Both the position numbers and the translations under genes were made by a program. The notes under the pieces were generated by a model, which worked only from the letters and a program-made list of their open reading frames with translations, did not search any database and was not told where the DNA came from. Below are positions 1 to 14,260 of a stretch of 64,000 nucleotides of DNA, piece by piece; the stretch's first letter is position 1, and every line of letters begins with the position of its first letter. The stretch is from Opisthocomus hoazin. Taxonomy: Eukaryota > Chordata > Aves > Opisthocomiformes > Opisthocomidae. The stretch spans positions 22,671,537 through 22,735,536 of the forward strand of contig NC_134428.1 of assembly GCF_030867145.1 (NCBI RefSeq), written 5' to 3'.

Positions 1-3000
1 GCCGCCTCTGCTTTTTTGGCAGGGCGATGCTCATCCCCCGAGCACGGCGCGGGGCGGCAGGACCCATCGGACGGCCGAGGACAGCCAGCTTCGTGGATGG
101 TTGCAGGGTGGGGAAGAGGGGCTCACACTGGTGGGCTCCCCACGACACCCCAATTCCCCGCACCGGGTGTCAGGATGATAAAGCTGAGCCAAGCTCAGCA
201 CTGGGCAGCTCCCATCATTAATGGCACCACCAGCGCTTCCCTGCTGGGCTATGAATAAAACACCCTTTCTGGGACCCTAACTTTGAAAAAAACCTGTTTT
301 TTTCCTGTTCATTATATTTGATGGGACACTGTGCTTTTATTATTTTCTCCTCCTGCTTAATCAGATGGTTTGGGGCCCCAAATTCATTCAGACTGCCGCC
401 CAGTTTCTTAGAGGGATGGCGGAACTGCCAGGGAGATTTCCCCCCTCAACTCCTCTTTCCACACCCTTGGAAAAGCACCCACCTCTGCGGCATCGAACCT
501 GCCGGATCTCTAGATTTGCTACAGCCATTGGGTTTTTCTGGCGTTTCTGGGTCTTTCAGCGTCCAAGAGCCTCTCCTGGAAACCAGCCTCCCCAGACCCT
601 GTCCACCTCTGCTAATGTTTTTGCCGCATACCCAGGTCACGAACGTAAAGTTATCAGTTTTCTTTACGAAGAGGTGGCTGCACCTCATCTCTGACCCCCT
701 TAGTCAGGAGAAGGAGGGAGAAGAAAGCGGGTAACCTAAGCCAAGGGACTCCAAGCACTTCAGGTTAACTCCTGGCATGACTTTCAGCACATCTCCGTGC
801 CTCAGTTTCCCCATTTCTTTATAAAATCCCCTCAGCGCAGTGGAGGTTTTTCCCCTCCTCCCCGGGTTTGACCTTTGGCTGAGGCAGCAGCTGCTCACAG
901 GGGGCTGGGAACTGTGCGGGGAGAGAGTGGATGAAGGCTGCTCACAGCTGTGGGTCTCAAATGAGACCCTGTACATCTTTCTCTGCCCACCCACCCTGCC
1001 ATGGCTTAGATATGTATTTCTTGATCCCAGCCAACAACCCACTATATTTGCCTGTGTCACGCCTGCGGCATGCAGGGGTTTGTGTCCCTGAGTGCTTTTC
1101 GGGAGGCCAAGCACAGTATTTGTGCCACAAGCTGGTCCCACCCAGCAGCTCCTGTGGGGCTCGCAGCTCCCGTCGCCGCTTGGCTTGGGGAATCAGAGCA
1201 GCGTCTGAGCTGGAGAGAGCTGTTGCCTGCGCACACCCAAGGCTCTGAGCATGCCCCTCCATGGAGAAAGGTGAAATTCCACCCCCGGCTTCCCTGGCTC
1301 CCGTCCAGAGGAGCTGCATTAGCAGAGCTTTGCCAGGCCAGGATCAGACCCAAAGCCAGGTCCTGCCTTTGCAGAAGCGTCTCGGCCACCCGAAGCGCTG
1401 CCGCTTGGCCACGCCGGCTGCCAGCCAGCAAGGGAGGATGCTGCCCTGCGCCGAGAGCCCACGCGTGCCGGGGCAGAGGCACCGGCAGCCGAGCTCGGGG
1501 CTGTGCCGTGCCGGGATACTGCAGCACGGTCTCCTCGCAGGTGGCAACAGCCAGGACCTGCATTTTCCCCACGGTTCTGGTCACGTCTGGGTAACGCAGC
1601 ACTGCCCGTGCCGTCCCCGGCCAAGGGGGACCTTTCACAGAGACACAAGCTCTGGGAGAGAAGGCAATTTCCTGCCCAAGCAACAAGGGCTTTACTTCTC
1701 GCTGGATCCTCTGCCAGCCAATTTTCTCTCCCTGGGATCCTTCCAGCTGGGCAGTCCAGCCCCGGGGCAGCGCAGGGCTGCAGCCAGCAAGCAACAGATC
1801 CAACCTGTTTGGGACCATCAGTCGGCTCAGCCCAGCTCTCCCATCCTGCAAGGTGTTTTCTCCTTTCTGTGCATGTCCCAGGAGGGTTGATGGCATCCTC
1901 TACATATCCTCCCTCGCTTCTGTCTTCCTGAAGGTCCTGGAAATGTTCAGCTCTCGGCGAGATGTGTGCTGTAACTCTCAAAAGCTGGAGTGTAATTGCT
2001 TGAAGTGCTCTCAGAGGGAAGAACTGGCACCTTTAGCGCTAGGAAATATAGCTGCATCCACTCGCCCAAGCTAAGGATGCTTCGCTTGTTTTGAAGAAGG
2101 GGGCCTGCAGAGGGAAGGGATCTGCTGGTAGCTTTGTCAGCACAGCGAAAAGTCTAGAGCTAATAAAGGAAATCGACTCTGCCAAGGTGGAGAGGAACTA
2201 AGAAGGGGAAAATGAATGAGTAATCTAAACAGGACCACTAAAAATCCCCTGGTGCTCTTCAGTAAAGCAGAGCTTAGCAGAAGGCTTTGCAGCCACACTG
2301 CAGGATGACTCCGATCTGAGGTTTTGTACGGGCTTGGGTGAACCGCTTCATCTCACCCTGCCCTCCTGTTTCCCCATCTGGGAAGGGAAGACAGTCTCAA
2401 TTCCCCGCTAAAATCTTCATTTAGTGATGGCTGTGAAGCTGTCTGAGAGCTCCTGGAGGGGGCTAGAAGCCATAGGGAGGCAGAGCATGGCATGCGGGGG
2501 GGGGGGTGGGGAACAGCAGGTACGATCTGTGCTCCGTTCTGCAAGCAAGCTCTTCCCTGAGACGCTTTCATCAGCCTCAGCTAATTGCTCATTTGATGTC
2601 ACCAGGATGCTGGTGCTGCCCTTCACCGTGAAGGGAGGCAGCGGGGGCTGCAGCAGCTCCTGGCTCCCCCGGCCTCGTGCCCACCAAGACAGCAGTCCCC
2701 GCTGAAAACAGCCTCATACCATGTGCCAAAGCCGACAGATTCCCTGCTGAGCAGGAGATTTTTATCAAGACAGTGAGATCAAGACCTCAAAGTCAAGGCA
2801 AACCACACCCAGGGCAGACAGGAGATGAGTCTGCAAAACTGGGCTGCGTGATGGCCAGGGTCCCCTTCCTTCAACTCCCTGGGGATGGAAATCAGCCTTC
2901 CTCATCCTGGAGCCATGGCAGGGACTGGCCTTTGCTGGGCACTGGTACCATGAGCTTTGCTGAGCCCCCCAGGCACTTCCTTAATACAAATAATAAAGAG

Positions 3001-6000
3001 GGATTTGAGCTGGCCAACAATGATGGAACCAAAGCAATCCCAGCGGGCACATATTTTTATAAGCCGAGGCTATAAGAGAAAGGGCAGGAAACCTGACACA
3101 TCGCAAATCACTCTGCTGTCACTTGCTGTAATCCAGAAACGCTTAATTAAAAATAAAAGCAGCCCGGCTGCAGGCAGCAAAGCAGAATCGAGGCCAGGGC
3201 AGAGGGCAGCTCAGGCTCGGGTCTGGCTGCCAGGTAGGTGGAAGTCTCTGAGGCTGGTAAGCGCTGCGCATCTCTGCTATGATTTATAAATACATAGAGC
3301 TGCCCGGCTCGGTGGCATCCGTCACCTGCAGCCAGCAGACATAGCTGGGGGGAGATGCCTCCCTCCCTCCCGACTGGCCGGGCTCAGCTCGGCAGCTCGG
3401 TCACCAAAGGGCTCAGGACAGAGCCCCACATTTCCAGTTTGTCCCCTAAAATGCACTCCCCGGGTGAGCAAGGGGCAGGCAATGTGCAGGGCTCCTGGGT
3501 CCTGCCTGTGGTGAGCAAAGGGCTCCTGTCCCCCCCGGGGAAGCTGGAGGGGGGTCAGGGGACCCCCCCAGTCCCCAGACCAGGGCTCAACACCACTGGG
3601 CATCCCGGCTTGCTGGTCCGGCTGCTGGCAAAGCATCGGGCATGCAAGGATAGCACAGCCCCTTCTCCTCAGGGTGTTTGCTCTTAATGAATTAGACCAA
3701 GAGCTAACGAGGTCGGGAAGTCACCTCCTGTTCCCTCGGCCATGGCCATGGCTGCTGCGAGCCCCCGCAGCCCACCGCTGAAGTCAGAGCAGAGAAAAAC
3801 ATCAGTTAGTGGTGGCTCACTTGAAAAATCAGGTTCTGGGGAAACGGGAGCTCTTTGCCAATTCAGCACAAAGTGAGGCAATAATTATGGGGGGAGCAAA
3901 AAAAAAAATTAAGGGTGTCAAAGAACTTCTGGGCTTCCAAAAGAAGCGGTTCTGCTTGGGAAATACAGATGCCTGTTCGACGTTTACCAGGTGAGACCTT
4001 TGACAGCATTTTAACGTTTTCCATTTTCAGCAGCTCTGGTCGCAGAGGACAGAGCAGCTCAGGAGGAGGTGAGGAGCAACCCAGGGAGGAGCAGGAGCCT
4101 CCTCCCTCCCTCCTTCCTTCCCTGTTCCATCAAGGTTTTCACCACCATGGGACCTATTTTCTCACTTCTCCCACAGCAGAACCAAACTCTCTGGACCTCC
4201 CTGTCTCCAAACACCAGTCAAGAGATCTGGGGATCCCAGTCATTCCCTGGCCACAGGAAAAGCCCAGAGCATAGCTGGGCGATGTGCCCCCTCCATAGCA
4301 CCCTGTTGTACCATCCGCTGCAACCGGTGCACATCAGCTTGCTCAAATAAAGCCCCATCTGTGCAGATTATTTACAGGAGGATGTTTGCTCTGTTGCTGA
4401 GCTGATTTGGTGATGAAAGTTTAAACAGGATGGAGAAGGGAGAACCGAGCAGGGTGTCCTAGAGATGAGACACGGCCCCCTGGGTCCTTCCCGGAGTCAG
4501 ATCCCCACGGCAGCACCCCTCGTCCCTGGACACTGTGAGCACCTCACTGGCACAGGCGCAGAGACTGGGATCCGCAGAGAGCCACCAGCCCTGGGACAAC
4601 CTGCCCTGCAGGTTACAGAAGACGCAGAATGACTTGTCCATATACAGAGTAAAAAATCCCTGTTGGTGACAAAAGTCCAGGGACTACCATCAGAGATCGC
4701 CCTGCGAGCTGTGAACAGCCCCAGGAACAGGCATGGCAAAGCTGCTGGCGAGCTGGGAAGGGCAGAGCAAGGGAAACCCCTCACAGAAACGGTTCCCCCA
4801 AAAGCAAGCGCCTGCTCTCGTCTTGCTGCCCAGCTGGGAAAGAAAAGCCCTGCTCGGGGGCTGGAGCATGTTGCTGCACCCCAAGGTAGACCAGCAAACC
4901 ACCCCAAGGTCCCTTCAAGCACCGAGATAATGCCCAGGCCACCACATCCATTCTTGTCTCTGCCGTTGGGGGCAGACAGGCAGCCCAGCCCTGGAGAAAA
5001 ACGCCAGATTTCCTCCCAACCCTCTGGGTCCCATAGGCAATGACTGGTTGTCCCCTGGGCCTCTTGCAGAACATGAAGAGCCACAATGCATCCCTGCCTG
5101 CTGGCAGGCATGGACTGCTGAAGATCACCCCTTTGACACTCCACATGCCCCTTCCTGGCAATCAAGAAGCCTTCTGGACCATGGCGAGAGGAGAACCATG
5201 GCCAGAATAGCCACATGTGCTCACCCATCCCGTCCCATCCCAACTCGCCCACATGGACTCACGCTCACTCAGCTCCTTCTTTCTCACTGACAGCTCCTGG
5301 AGCTCTCCTCTTGCTCCTACCTTGAAAGCACTGATGGAGGAAGATCTCACCTCTTCAGAGCTAAGCCCTCGCCACTCTCCTCTGCTGCTGGAGCCTAGAG
5401 CCAACCACCACGTGTCCGCTTCTTCCGTGGGAGAGGCTGAGGAGCCAGGGACCAGCAGCACCTCGGAGAAGACGTTTCCTTGTGAATGGATCAAGAGCAA
5501 GCAAAGGGCTGGGGCAGTAGGAAAACCTGCATTCAAGCCAGCAACGCTTGCTTAACCGCTGGTTAGTGGCTCCACAGGAAACACCTTCCCGTGCTCACCT
5601 GGAAAGACATGTTCCTAGCGAGGCAAGGCCATCAGCGGGCAGGGAGTGGACGGGAGGCTGCAGGAGGTACACCCCTTGGCAGATACAGCCACAGCTGGCA
5701 GAGAAAAAGAGGCTGCCAGCAAGTCCTGAAGCTCACAAGATGCTTTTGCTCTCTGCTTTGCAGAGCTGGGGTCTGCTATGGCCATTTCTAGAGCAAAAAG
5801 GGCTTTCTCTTCTAGGAGTAATCCAACCTCGGCTTGCTCCTAGGTAGCTCTGGTATTTGCTGTTATAATGTACCTTTAGACTCCATAGTTTTATTTTAAA
5901 CTGAAGCTGTGAGGTCGCATGTGAAGCTTTTCACAAACGCTGCTCTCTGCCCTTTCCTGAGCTGCCCCAGGGCCAAGCAGCGTGCAAACATAGCTCTGCA

Positions 6001-9000
6001 GGGACGCAGCACGCTCCAAGGCCAAGATATGGCTGGTTAAAACCAGCAACATGGGTGGAAAATTGGTGGACCATGAAGCTGTGGGCTTTCAGTTGCTCTA
6101 AATCTTGTTTGACCCTTATGTCATGGACAAACCCTGGGGGGAAGTATCAGGGGGCTGAAGTAAGTGGTGGGAGATACCCCAGGCTTTACCACAAGCTCAC
6201 TTGGACATTTCAGCACTGGTGATGCTCCCAACAGGGCTGGTTGAAGGCATCCCAAAGGGCTGAGGAGAGCAGACACCTGGAGCAGGAGTTTGGGACAACA
6301 CCATACCCGAACAGGTCTTGCCTACTTTGTGGAGAGCAACCCAACCTGCCTGTTACAGTCATGGCAGAGCTGCTGGAGGAGCCACCCAGGCCTGTCCGAT
6401 CATGGAGCTCCTGCTGCCAGCTCTCACGGATGGGTAGACGTGGCTGCCGTGCTTCAGGACACAATGCCCGCAGCCCTACAGCTCTCCCACTGACCTTCCT
6501 GGGAGCTCAGGATGCAGCAGAAGGCTCCTGACTCTGTCAGGAGAAGGTTACTCAAACCAAAAGCATGTGCTTGCATGTCATAAAACCAGACCCTCACCAC
6601 AGAGCTGGGTGGTATCTCCAGTACTCACCACAGCACTTCAGCCACACAGCTGCTGGCCTCACCAGCCAGGAGCACCTTTCCCGTCACACCCCTCTGAGGT
6701 GGCTCCACCACATCCCCTCAGAGCACGGGCATGAGCTGGAGAAGAGGAGATCTGCGCCGACATGAGAGGAACCATCACATCTCTGAGGGGTCCAGCCAGG
6801 CTCTCTCAGCTGGCCCCCAGCCTTACCTTGTGACATGGGACATGTCACCCTTGCCCCTCCTCTGCCACGATGGTGCCAGACACTCAGAGTAAAGCAGTGT
6901 AGCTCTGCTGTCATCAATGCCACAACTCATAGCCATCTCCCAAAGACTGGTCTCACTCTTCCCAGGTGTTGGGTACTGTCTGTGCTCAAAACCCGGTGCA
7001 GATGCTGCTTCAAACAGATTCTGGATGGCTGAATAAGCCCGTATCAGCTGCGTTCCCACATCTGGATGAGGCCACATGCCTGTTCTGGTGCAGAGCTGTG
7101 GCTGCTCCAGGCTCAGGAAGGCTGGGATATTAAGAGTGAAAATGCTGATTTTGCAAGGGACTCTAACAGCACAGGAGAAGCAAAGCCCTACTTGGGAGAT
7201 CTGCAGATCAAACCAAGCCAGGAAGCATTTCTTGCCAGCCACGAATGAAGGAAGGAGAGGAGGAGAACCAGGTGAAGCTCAGGGTGAAGCACCATCTGCC
7301 ATGTGTCTTTGGAGGATGCCAGCCAGATTTCAGAGCCCTGAAATGGAGACCTCTTGTTCACAAATACATGATGGTGTCTGGTGACATCAAAGGGCGGTGG
7401 GGTCAGGGTGAAACACATCTCCTCCATAGCCGTGAGTCAGCCTGTAGCGTTGCTGCGGACAGGAAGGCCGTGAGTCATGGGCGGCAGTTGGCTTGGAGGT
7501 GACCACTAAGAACATCACATTATTTATAGCCAAGACACTGATGTGAGCAGAAAGACCCCGGCAGCTGCCCCAGGGCAGGGGCCACACGGTGCGTTGCCGG
7601 CATGGCATGTCCTGGGCACCTGCTGCTCTCATCTGCTGTGTCCCTGTCCTGGATTCCCAACCTGGAGCTGGGTTCCTCTTGTGCTGGATGTGCCCACTTC
7701 ATCTAGGTGACACTCTCCATCCAACAGCCAGTCTTGATGCTAAAGCTAACGTTGCTGGTTGCCTGAATACAGCATTTCCCAGGGCTCTCGCCCCATGGTT
7801 ACCACCCTTGGAAAAAAATGCATCAAAGAACAAACAGATTTTGCAGAGGGACTTCTACCATAATTTGTCTGTAGTTCAAGAGGCACTAAGGAGATGCAGA
7901 AACTCTTGCATGAAGCTTTTCTTTTGCCTTGAAGGTCTGGCTTCTCCAGGTTTTCCAGCCAGACCCCACCTCGGTGGCTCAGGACTCTCCTCCCAACGCT
8001 GCAGCCAGCCCTCAGCTCAGACTCATCCTCCTCTGAACCCTTGTTTTGAGACATTTGGGTTGTGCCTCACCAACGGTGAAGGAGCAGCTGTGAGCACAGC
8101 ATGCAGAGCTACGAGGCCAGGAGCAAAGTTTGCCAAGAGATTCAAAGAAGGGCTGGTTAGGAGTAGCTGCCCTTTGCTAGCTGGTTTGCTTCGTGCCTCC
8201 CCTCCAACTGCGTGATGCACTCAGCCAGATATCATTAAAGGTTCATCCACACGCTGATCACCATGTTTGCCTTCAAAGCTGGAGCAAGATCTCTCTCCCC
8301 GGGGTAGCTGTTGCACCACCTCCAAAGCCAACGGAGGCTGCGTGTGCTCGCTCCGAGCTTCGCATGGCTGCGGCAATTGGCTGGGATGCTTTGGAAAGAA
8401 GTGGTTCATGCCTTCAAAGTGGAGTATGGGTTGGTAAGCGGGGAGCAGAGACATTTTAGCTCCTACTGAGTAATTATCACCTACGGAAGGCTGAGGAGTT
8501 CGCTGGTGGGAGGGAAATTATAACCTTTACCATAAAACCAGTCTCTCTCCCAAATCCAGTCTCTTTAGCGTTCAGGAGTGTTTGGTTTGGTTCCAAGGCT
8601 CAGCTTCTGAAGGAGTTTGGAGAGGTCCCTCCACAGACCTCCAGCACGGCTGCAAAAGCAGAGACTGCGTCCCTTTTGTTCAGAGGTGTACAAAAACGGG
8701 CGATGGTTCGCAGTGAGAGGCTGAAGGAAAACAAATGCCTTCGTTCAGGAGAACCAGTTGTGGTGAGATGAGAAGTGACTTAATTACAAGAAGTCCCTTT
8801 ACAGCAAAACTGCCAGGTGCTAAAAGACTTTTTAATTTAGCAGAGAAAGGCAGATGAACGCCAAGCATCTGGAAGCTGAACCCGGAGAAAATCCAATTAA
8901 AAATCAGGCAATGCTGCGAGTGGAACAAGCTATGAAGTGATGGATCATTCATTCCAGGATGTCTTGAATTCAAGGGAGGGGCAATCCAACAGATCCTTCT

Positions 9001-12000
9001 AGCACTGTATCTCTTGATGACGAACACTCCTACCCAGCTTCCAGGAGCATGCTCACTTCACCGCAAAAGCAAGGCCACGAGTTTGGCTAAAAGCAAAGTT
9101 CCTACGCATGCGATGGAGGATGACCCACAAGTCCTACTAGGTAAGTCGCACTGTTTTATGCGTGGAGGCATTAATAACCCAGAACTAGCAGCCAACTCCA
9201 TGGAAACCAACTGGTACTCAGTGACAAGTTCTCCTGTTGCTATAGGAACAGGGCCCAAACAAATAAAAATTACCTATAATTTTTCCTCCCCAAAGTTCTC
9301 CCACGTTGTATTTCCATAGCAACTAATTAGCTCATTAGTGATCTGAACCAAACCAGTGGACTGGTGGCACTGCCCGGCTGCCATGCCCGGCTCTGTCCCC
9401 TCTCACAGTTAGCTGAGAAGATCCACTGAGACAGTTTATGCCAGGTTTAAGGGGAAAGGCTTGAGCATGAGGAGTTGGGTATCTCAGGGCTGGATTTCTT
9501 CATGCCTTCTCCATGATACCTCTGATACAGATATCACTCGGTCCCTTCTATTTCTAGCTGTCACCTTACACTTCAGTTTCTTGACCTCATCGTTTCCTTT
9601 CTGGACTCCCCATGTCTCCTTCAGGCTCAGCATTGCTCTGTTTGACAGCTGCACGGCTTGGCAATGTGCTCTCATCCTTCTGGCCATGATATTGAGGTCT
9701 CTTGTCTTCTTGTTATCTTCCGCACCAAGCTTACACACTTCATCTGCAGGGTCCTTGCAGGAGTCTCTCTTTTTCTCATTTACACTCCACAACTACAACC
9801 CTCCATCCTCCCCTGGCAGTTTACTGCTCAGGGTCTCTTCCATCTTCAAGCCATGCTGGAGCATTTTTCAGCCACTTCTACCTAAGTCCCACCAGCCTGA
9901 GCCCTGGGGAAGCCATCATTCAACTCTACTTAGCCAAACCAGCGCCAGTCACTTAGGTCTGAAGAGACCCACCACTGCCTTGTTTCAAGTAGCAATGGAT
10001 GCTGTTGTCACCTGCATGGCCAAGGAAAGACTGTAGCTTTGCCGACGCAGGGTTAGAAGGATGCTTTGGATCACCCTTTCTTGATTTCAAGACATCCTGG
10101 ACACAACATGATCCTCCGCTGAGGCCAATGGACACATTCACACCCCACATACTGCGGGTTCAGCGGAGTTCAGGCTGAGCCGGGCTGGATGGCATCAGTG
10201 CACGGGTGCTGTGTGTCCTGCCCAAGCTCAGCAGTCACAAGGGAGGGCTGGTGACAGAGCAATCAGCTGTTAAAAATCAACCAGGAAAAAAGAAAAATTA
10301 TTTGAAAAATGGAGAACAAAGTGGCGGAATTGCTATTGACAAGTGTTGGTGTAATTAACACAAACAAGTGCATCCAAGAAGATTAGATGCATTAAACCAC
10401 AGTTGCATGACCACAGAGAGGAGACATAACCTTCAGTTAGTGTCAGAAACTTTGGAAAACAGAGATCAAGTCTGACTTCCTTCACTGTAGTGGAAATCTG
10501 CTGAAACCTGAAATCTTCTGAAAATCCCAAGAAATCTGATGACTTGCAGCCACAAGAAGACAGACAGGAAGACAGACACCCAGGTCTTCTCAGGTTTGTT
10601 GGCTATGATTTGAATATTTTGGCACCTCTCAAGGGGTAGTTATGAAAATAAAGTGTAAAGGGGAAAAAAAAATTCAGCAATGAAAGGCAAGCAACAGAGT
10701 CTTTGAAACTACCAATCCCGAATTTTAGTCTGCGGCCTTAAATCCAAAGTGAGAACAAGAAACTCCAAAGAAGTTAGGGTGATGCAAGGGGCAACAGCTT
10801 TTCTCCCCTGAATTTGGCCAGCCTCCCTTTTTTCCCAGCCCTTCGGATGGACAGACCTACTCCCGGACACCTCAGGTCCATGCTGAGCTACAAGAAGGGG
10901 GTGGGTGACTCAGGGACTGGAAGCCCTGCAGAAATGCAAAGTTCCCTTCTCCTGTTCCCTTTGGTTTTTTCCATTCCAGCGTTCCTGGCAGTCTGGAGTA
11001 ATCAGAGAGGGTAGCAGAGTATTCCTAGCTCCAGAGAGCCATGTCTCCAACCTCCCTGGGAACCGTGCACAGCGGCCATGCATTCACCTTCCGCTCCAGC
11101 ATGAAGATTCGCAAACTGCTCCCAAGAACAATGTAAGCAGGTGTCTTTTGGGACAACCTGGGTGCTCAGGACCTGGGGGCTTCAGTCAAAATCGTTTCCT
11201 GGGACTTCTGATAGAGTCGGCTGCACTGAACCTGCTCCTGAGCCCCTCATATAAATTGTTGAGAAGGATGAGTCAGTGGAAACAAGAGATCTGAGCGCTG
11301 GTTTCATCAAAGGCAAGAAAAATCACTCTAATTTTTGCGGATCGGCTATCACCAGATGGAAGGGAATCTGTTGCAGAGACCACTGATACCATCTGGAAAC
11401 CTGCCCACCCTTCGCATCCTCAGCTCGTGACACTTTCTGGTACAAACTCTGCTCCACAGGCTCCTCAATACAGCAAACCCTCTCCCATCCCATCCTCCTC
11501 GCCAGGCTGCAGGGTGCCTCCCCCACCCCGGCGCAGGGGGCAGGAACCCCCCTTCCCTCCCACCTCCCCACCGGCCAGGGCAGAGGGGCAGCAGGAGCGG
11601 GAGCCAGGAGGGGACATGCTGTCCCCTATTACGTGAGTGGTCAGCATCTGGGGTCCTCAGCGGGAGGAATATGAAGCTCAAGTTGATGGTTTCTTCCTCT
11701 TCACTTTAGGATACACTCGGGGACATTTTTAGATGTTCGCTGCCATTTTTACACCTTGCAATTTCTCCACTGGTCTGCAGCTCCAAGTTAAACCTGAATT
11801 TACTATCTACCATGCACTTATGTACGTTAGATACTATTTCTTTGTTCTCCTTGTTACCCCTAAAACCAGTTCTGTTTAGCTCTAGCTCTGCGTGTCCTTC
11901 ACTGACTGTTGGGGGATTGTTTACAGCCATAGGGCCTCCACCCAGGTTCGCCATTCCATGTCTGTGCTCCTCTACGCTGCATCCCACATGTCCACTTCTC

Positions 12001-13790
12001 ACATCTCTACTTTCACACCAGACCTATATTTCTCTATCCCACATCAGTATTAGTCAAAAAAAAAACCTCAGTCTACACAGAATAACTTCTTGCTGCTGTT
12101 CTCTGCATAAACCTAGGGCTGTACCACACAAACAGAAGTAAAATCAATTAGCCGTAGCTACCTGCTCCATTAGAAGAAGCACTGTGACAGCGACACAAGA
12201 AAAGTTCAGACAGAGCAGGTCCACCAAGCCTCCGTCCTGAGGCCTTGCAAACTCGCTGCAAGGCTTATGGCCTCGTGCAGTTATGGCACCACATTACAGG
12301 ACTGCAGGAACCAGGGGTTGCGTTGGGGGCCCCCATCTTCTCACCTCCAAATACCCTGGGGTGAGCATCACCGGCACCCTGTGGTGGGGCCAGATGTGTC
12401 CCTCTGATGTCCCACTGAAGGACACTGAGGTCAGGATGGAGGATTATTGTTTTCCCACCAGCCTGGGGGATAAATACCCGGCGTCTCAGGCAAGGGACCA
12501 CAGCCCTGCTTGGTATCTCCAATGCCTTCACCGCTACGTCTGAGCCACTGCTGAGGACCGGGGATGGAGGACTGGCTGCCAGCTCGCTCTTCCCCGCCTG
12601 CTTCATTACCTCCCAAATTACACACACAATAAAGGCCCAGTTAAACGCTTGCTGACTGAAAGGCATCTGGAACAGGGCTCTGTGAGGAACATTCCCCCCA
12701 TCCCAGGTGAGTTCGTGTAAATCACACATGAATTCCCGTAATGAATCGCTGCCGTCCCCGGCGGTGCTGGTGCGAGCGATAGCAGACGGGGCGGGCGTGC
12801 AGGGGAGGCAGAGAGCTGAGCCCACATCTACACATGGACACCAGCGAGGTCAGGACAAGGCCAAGCCGGGTGCCACATGTGCCACAGAAGTGGGGGGGGA
12901 TGCTGGAGGGGCTCCCCAACACCCCACAGCCGCAGCGAGTTGGAACCACCTTGGGGCTTTGCTGAGAAAATTGGCTTTTTTTGACCAGATACACCACAAT
13001 CTGTTTGGTTCAGTCCCCATTGAGACATGCAGTGAATTCTCCTAGCCCCAAAAACACAATCCAACCCCAGGATGGATGGAGCTTGGCTCCTGTGTAGCTT
13101 CTCTGCTGTCTCGTAGGGACCGAGTGGCATCGGCACAGGCACACAAGACCCCATCTCGCCTCCCTCCTCCACCAGCCCCATCTCCGTGTCACCCATGGGA
13201 ATCTGATTATCAGCGAGATCTCTGCCACCGTCAGATGTGATCAAAACCACAATTCAATTAAATTTGATTGGATTGAAAGCTGAGGGTTTTGAGGAGACAG
13301 GCATGTACGCCCAGAGCGGGATGCCGTTCCCCGAGAAAGTGGGCTGAGATCCGCAGGATGGTCACCCCGAGGTGAAGGAAAATCTGGGATGCGGCTCCGG
13401 CCCCAGGATGAACTCCATCCCTGGGGACCGGGAGCCTTTGCAAGTTCACACATCTGACTTCTGGAGGATCCTGGATAGCGTAAGGTGAGCCCAGCCTCCC
13501 GGAGATGCTTTTCATTCTTTCTCATCTTTTGAAATCAAATAAAATTCCGGAGGAGAAACTTTGTCATCTGAGCAGCGGAGGGGAAAAAAAAAACCATGCC
13601 TGGAGATGAAAGGGAATTCTAGATGGGTATTTCATCTCTTGCTCTTGTAACGAACGTGAAAAAAAAAAAAAAAAGAAAGAAACAAACAAAAAATCCCAGA
13701 CAGAGTTAATGAGCTTTGCATTTAAATGTGGCACCAATGTCACCACGCAGACGGTTCCTTCAAGGTCCCACGTACCGGCTCACACTGGGC
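1..13790. other. Intergenic sequence without recognisable genes
   Basis: No exon of a known protein, RNA gene or transposon could be identified in this stretch. Overlapping open frames on both strands at 1,057-1,981 (up to 279 codons) and a 191-codon plus-strand frame at 9,461-10,036 show no known domain. If vertebrate gene order holds, this is the region between MAP2K3 and KCNJ12 or within the 5' part of KCNJ12, but no KCNJ12 coding sequence is present. Confidence 0.6.
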
Positions 13791-13794
13791 GATG

Positions 13795-14260
13795 GGCGCG
13801 GGACAGCCCGTCGGAGCAAATATTGGGTGAGGTTAAATTCCACTAGTGTTTACTAAATAAAACATGCATTTCCAGAAATCAAGGAAAAGTTTGTTAAATA
13901 TTTTAGTACATCTGGTCTCCTCTACCCCACCCATATAGGGACTTACAAAATGCTTTGCATATTTATTTTAGCACGCACTAGATTTATTTAAAAATAGCAT
14001 CACCAGCACTGGAAACAGCCCACTTGCTTTTCATCTAGATCTTTGCATTGAATCAATGAATCCAAAATTAAACAAGGTTGGGTGAACTAAATCTGTACAA
14101 GGACCTATTTGCTGATCAATAGAAAAAGGGATGCCCGAGATGGCTTTACTGTGTGAAATATGAGGACTTGCGAGAGAGAAATTGCTTTTGTTATTATATT
14201 AAAAAAAATTAGATTTAATCTCCCCACGGAAAAAAATTATTTATTGAAGAGATGCTTTCT
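13795..14260. promoter_or_regulatory. AT-rich block with MEF2-like and CArG-like motifs (candidate enhancer)
   Basis: About 470 bp is much richer in A/T than the surroundings. It contains TTAAAAATAG (13,988-13,997), a match to the MEF2 consensus, and CCATATAGGG (13,931-13,940), one base off a CArG box, plus a CATCTG E-box near 13,909. It is not explained by any repeat I recognise. The regulatory role is inference only. Confidence 0.2.

Noticed and set aside
3051-3300. TATA-like elements (tttttataag, tttataaata)
   Set aside because: There is no exon, CpG island or open frame downstream that would make a promoter credible; single TATA matches are common.
9461-10036. 191-codon plus-strand frame rich in Ser, Leu and Phe
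   Set aside because: It has a hydrophobic composition but no family resemblance, splice context or promoter; a chance frame is more likely.
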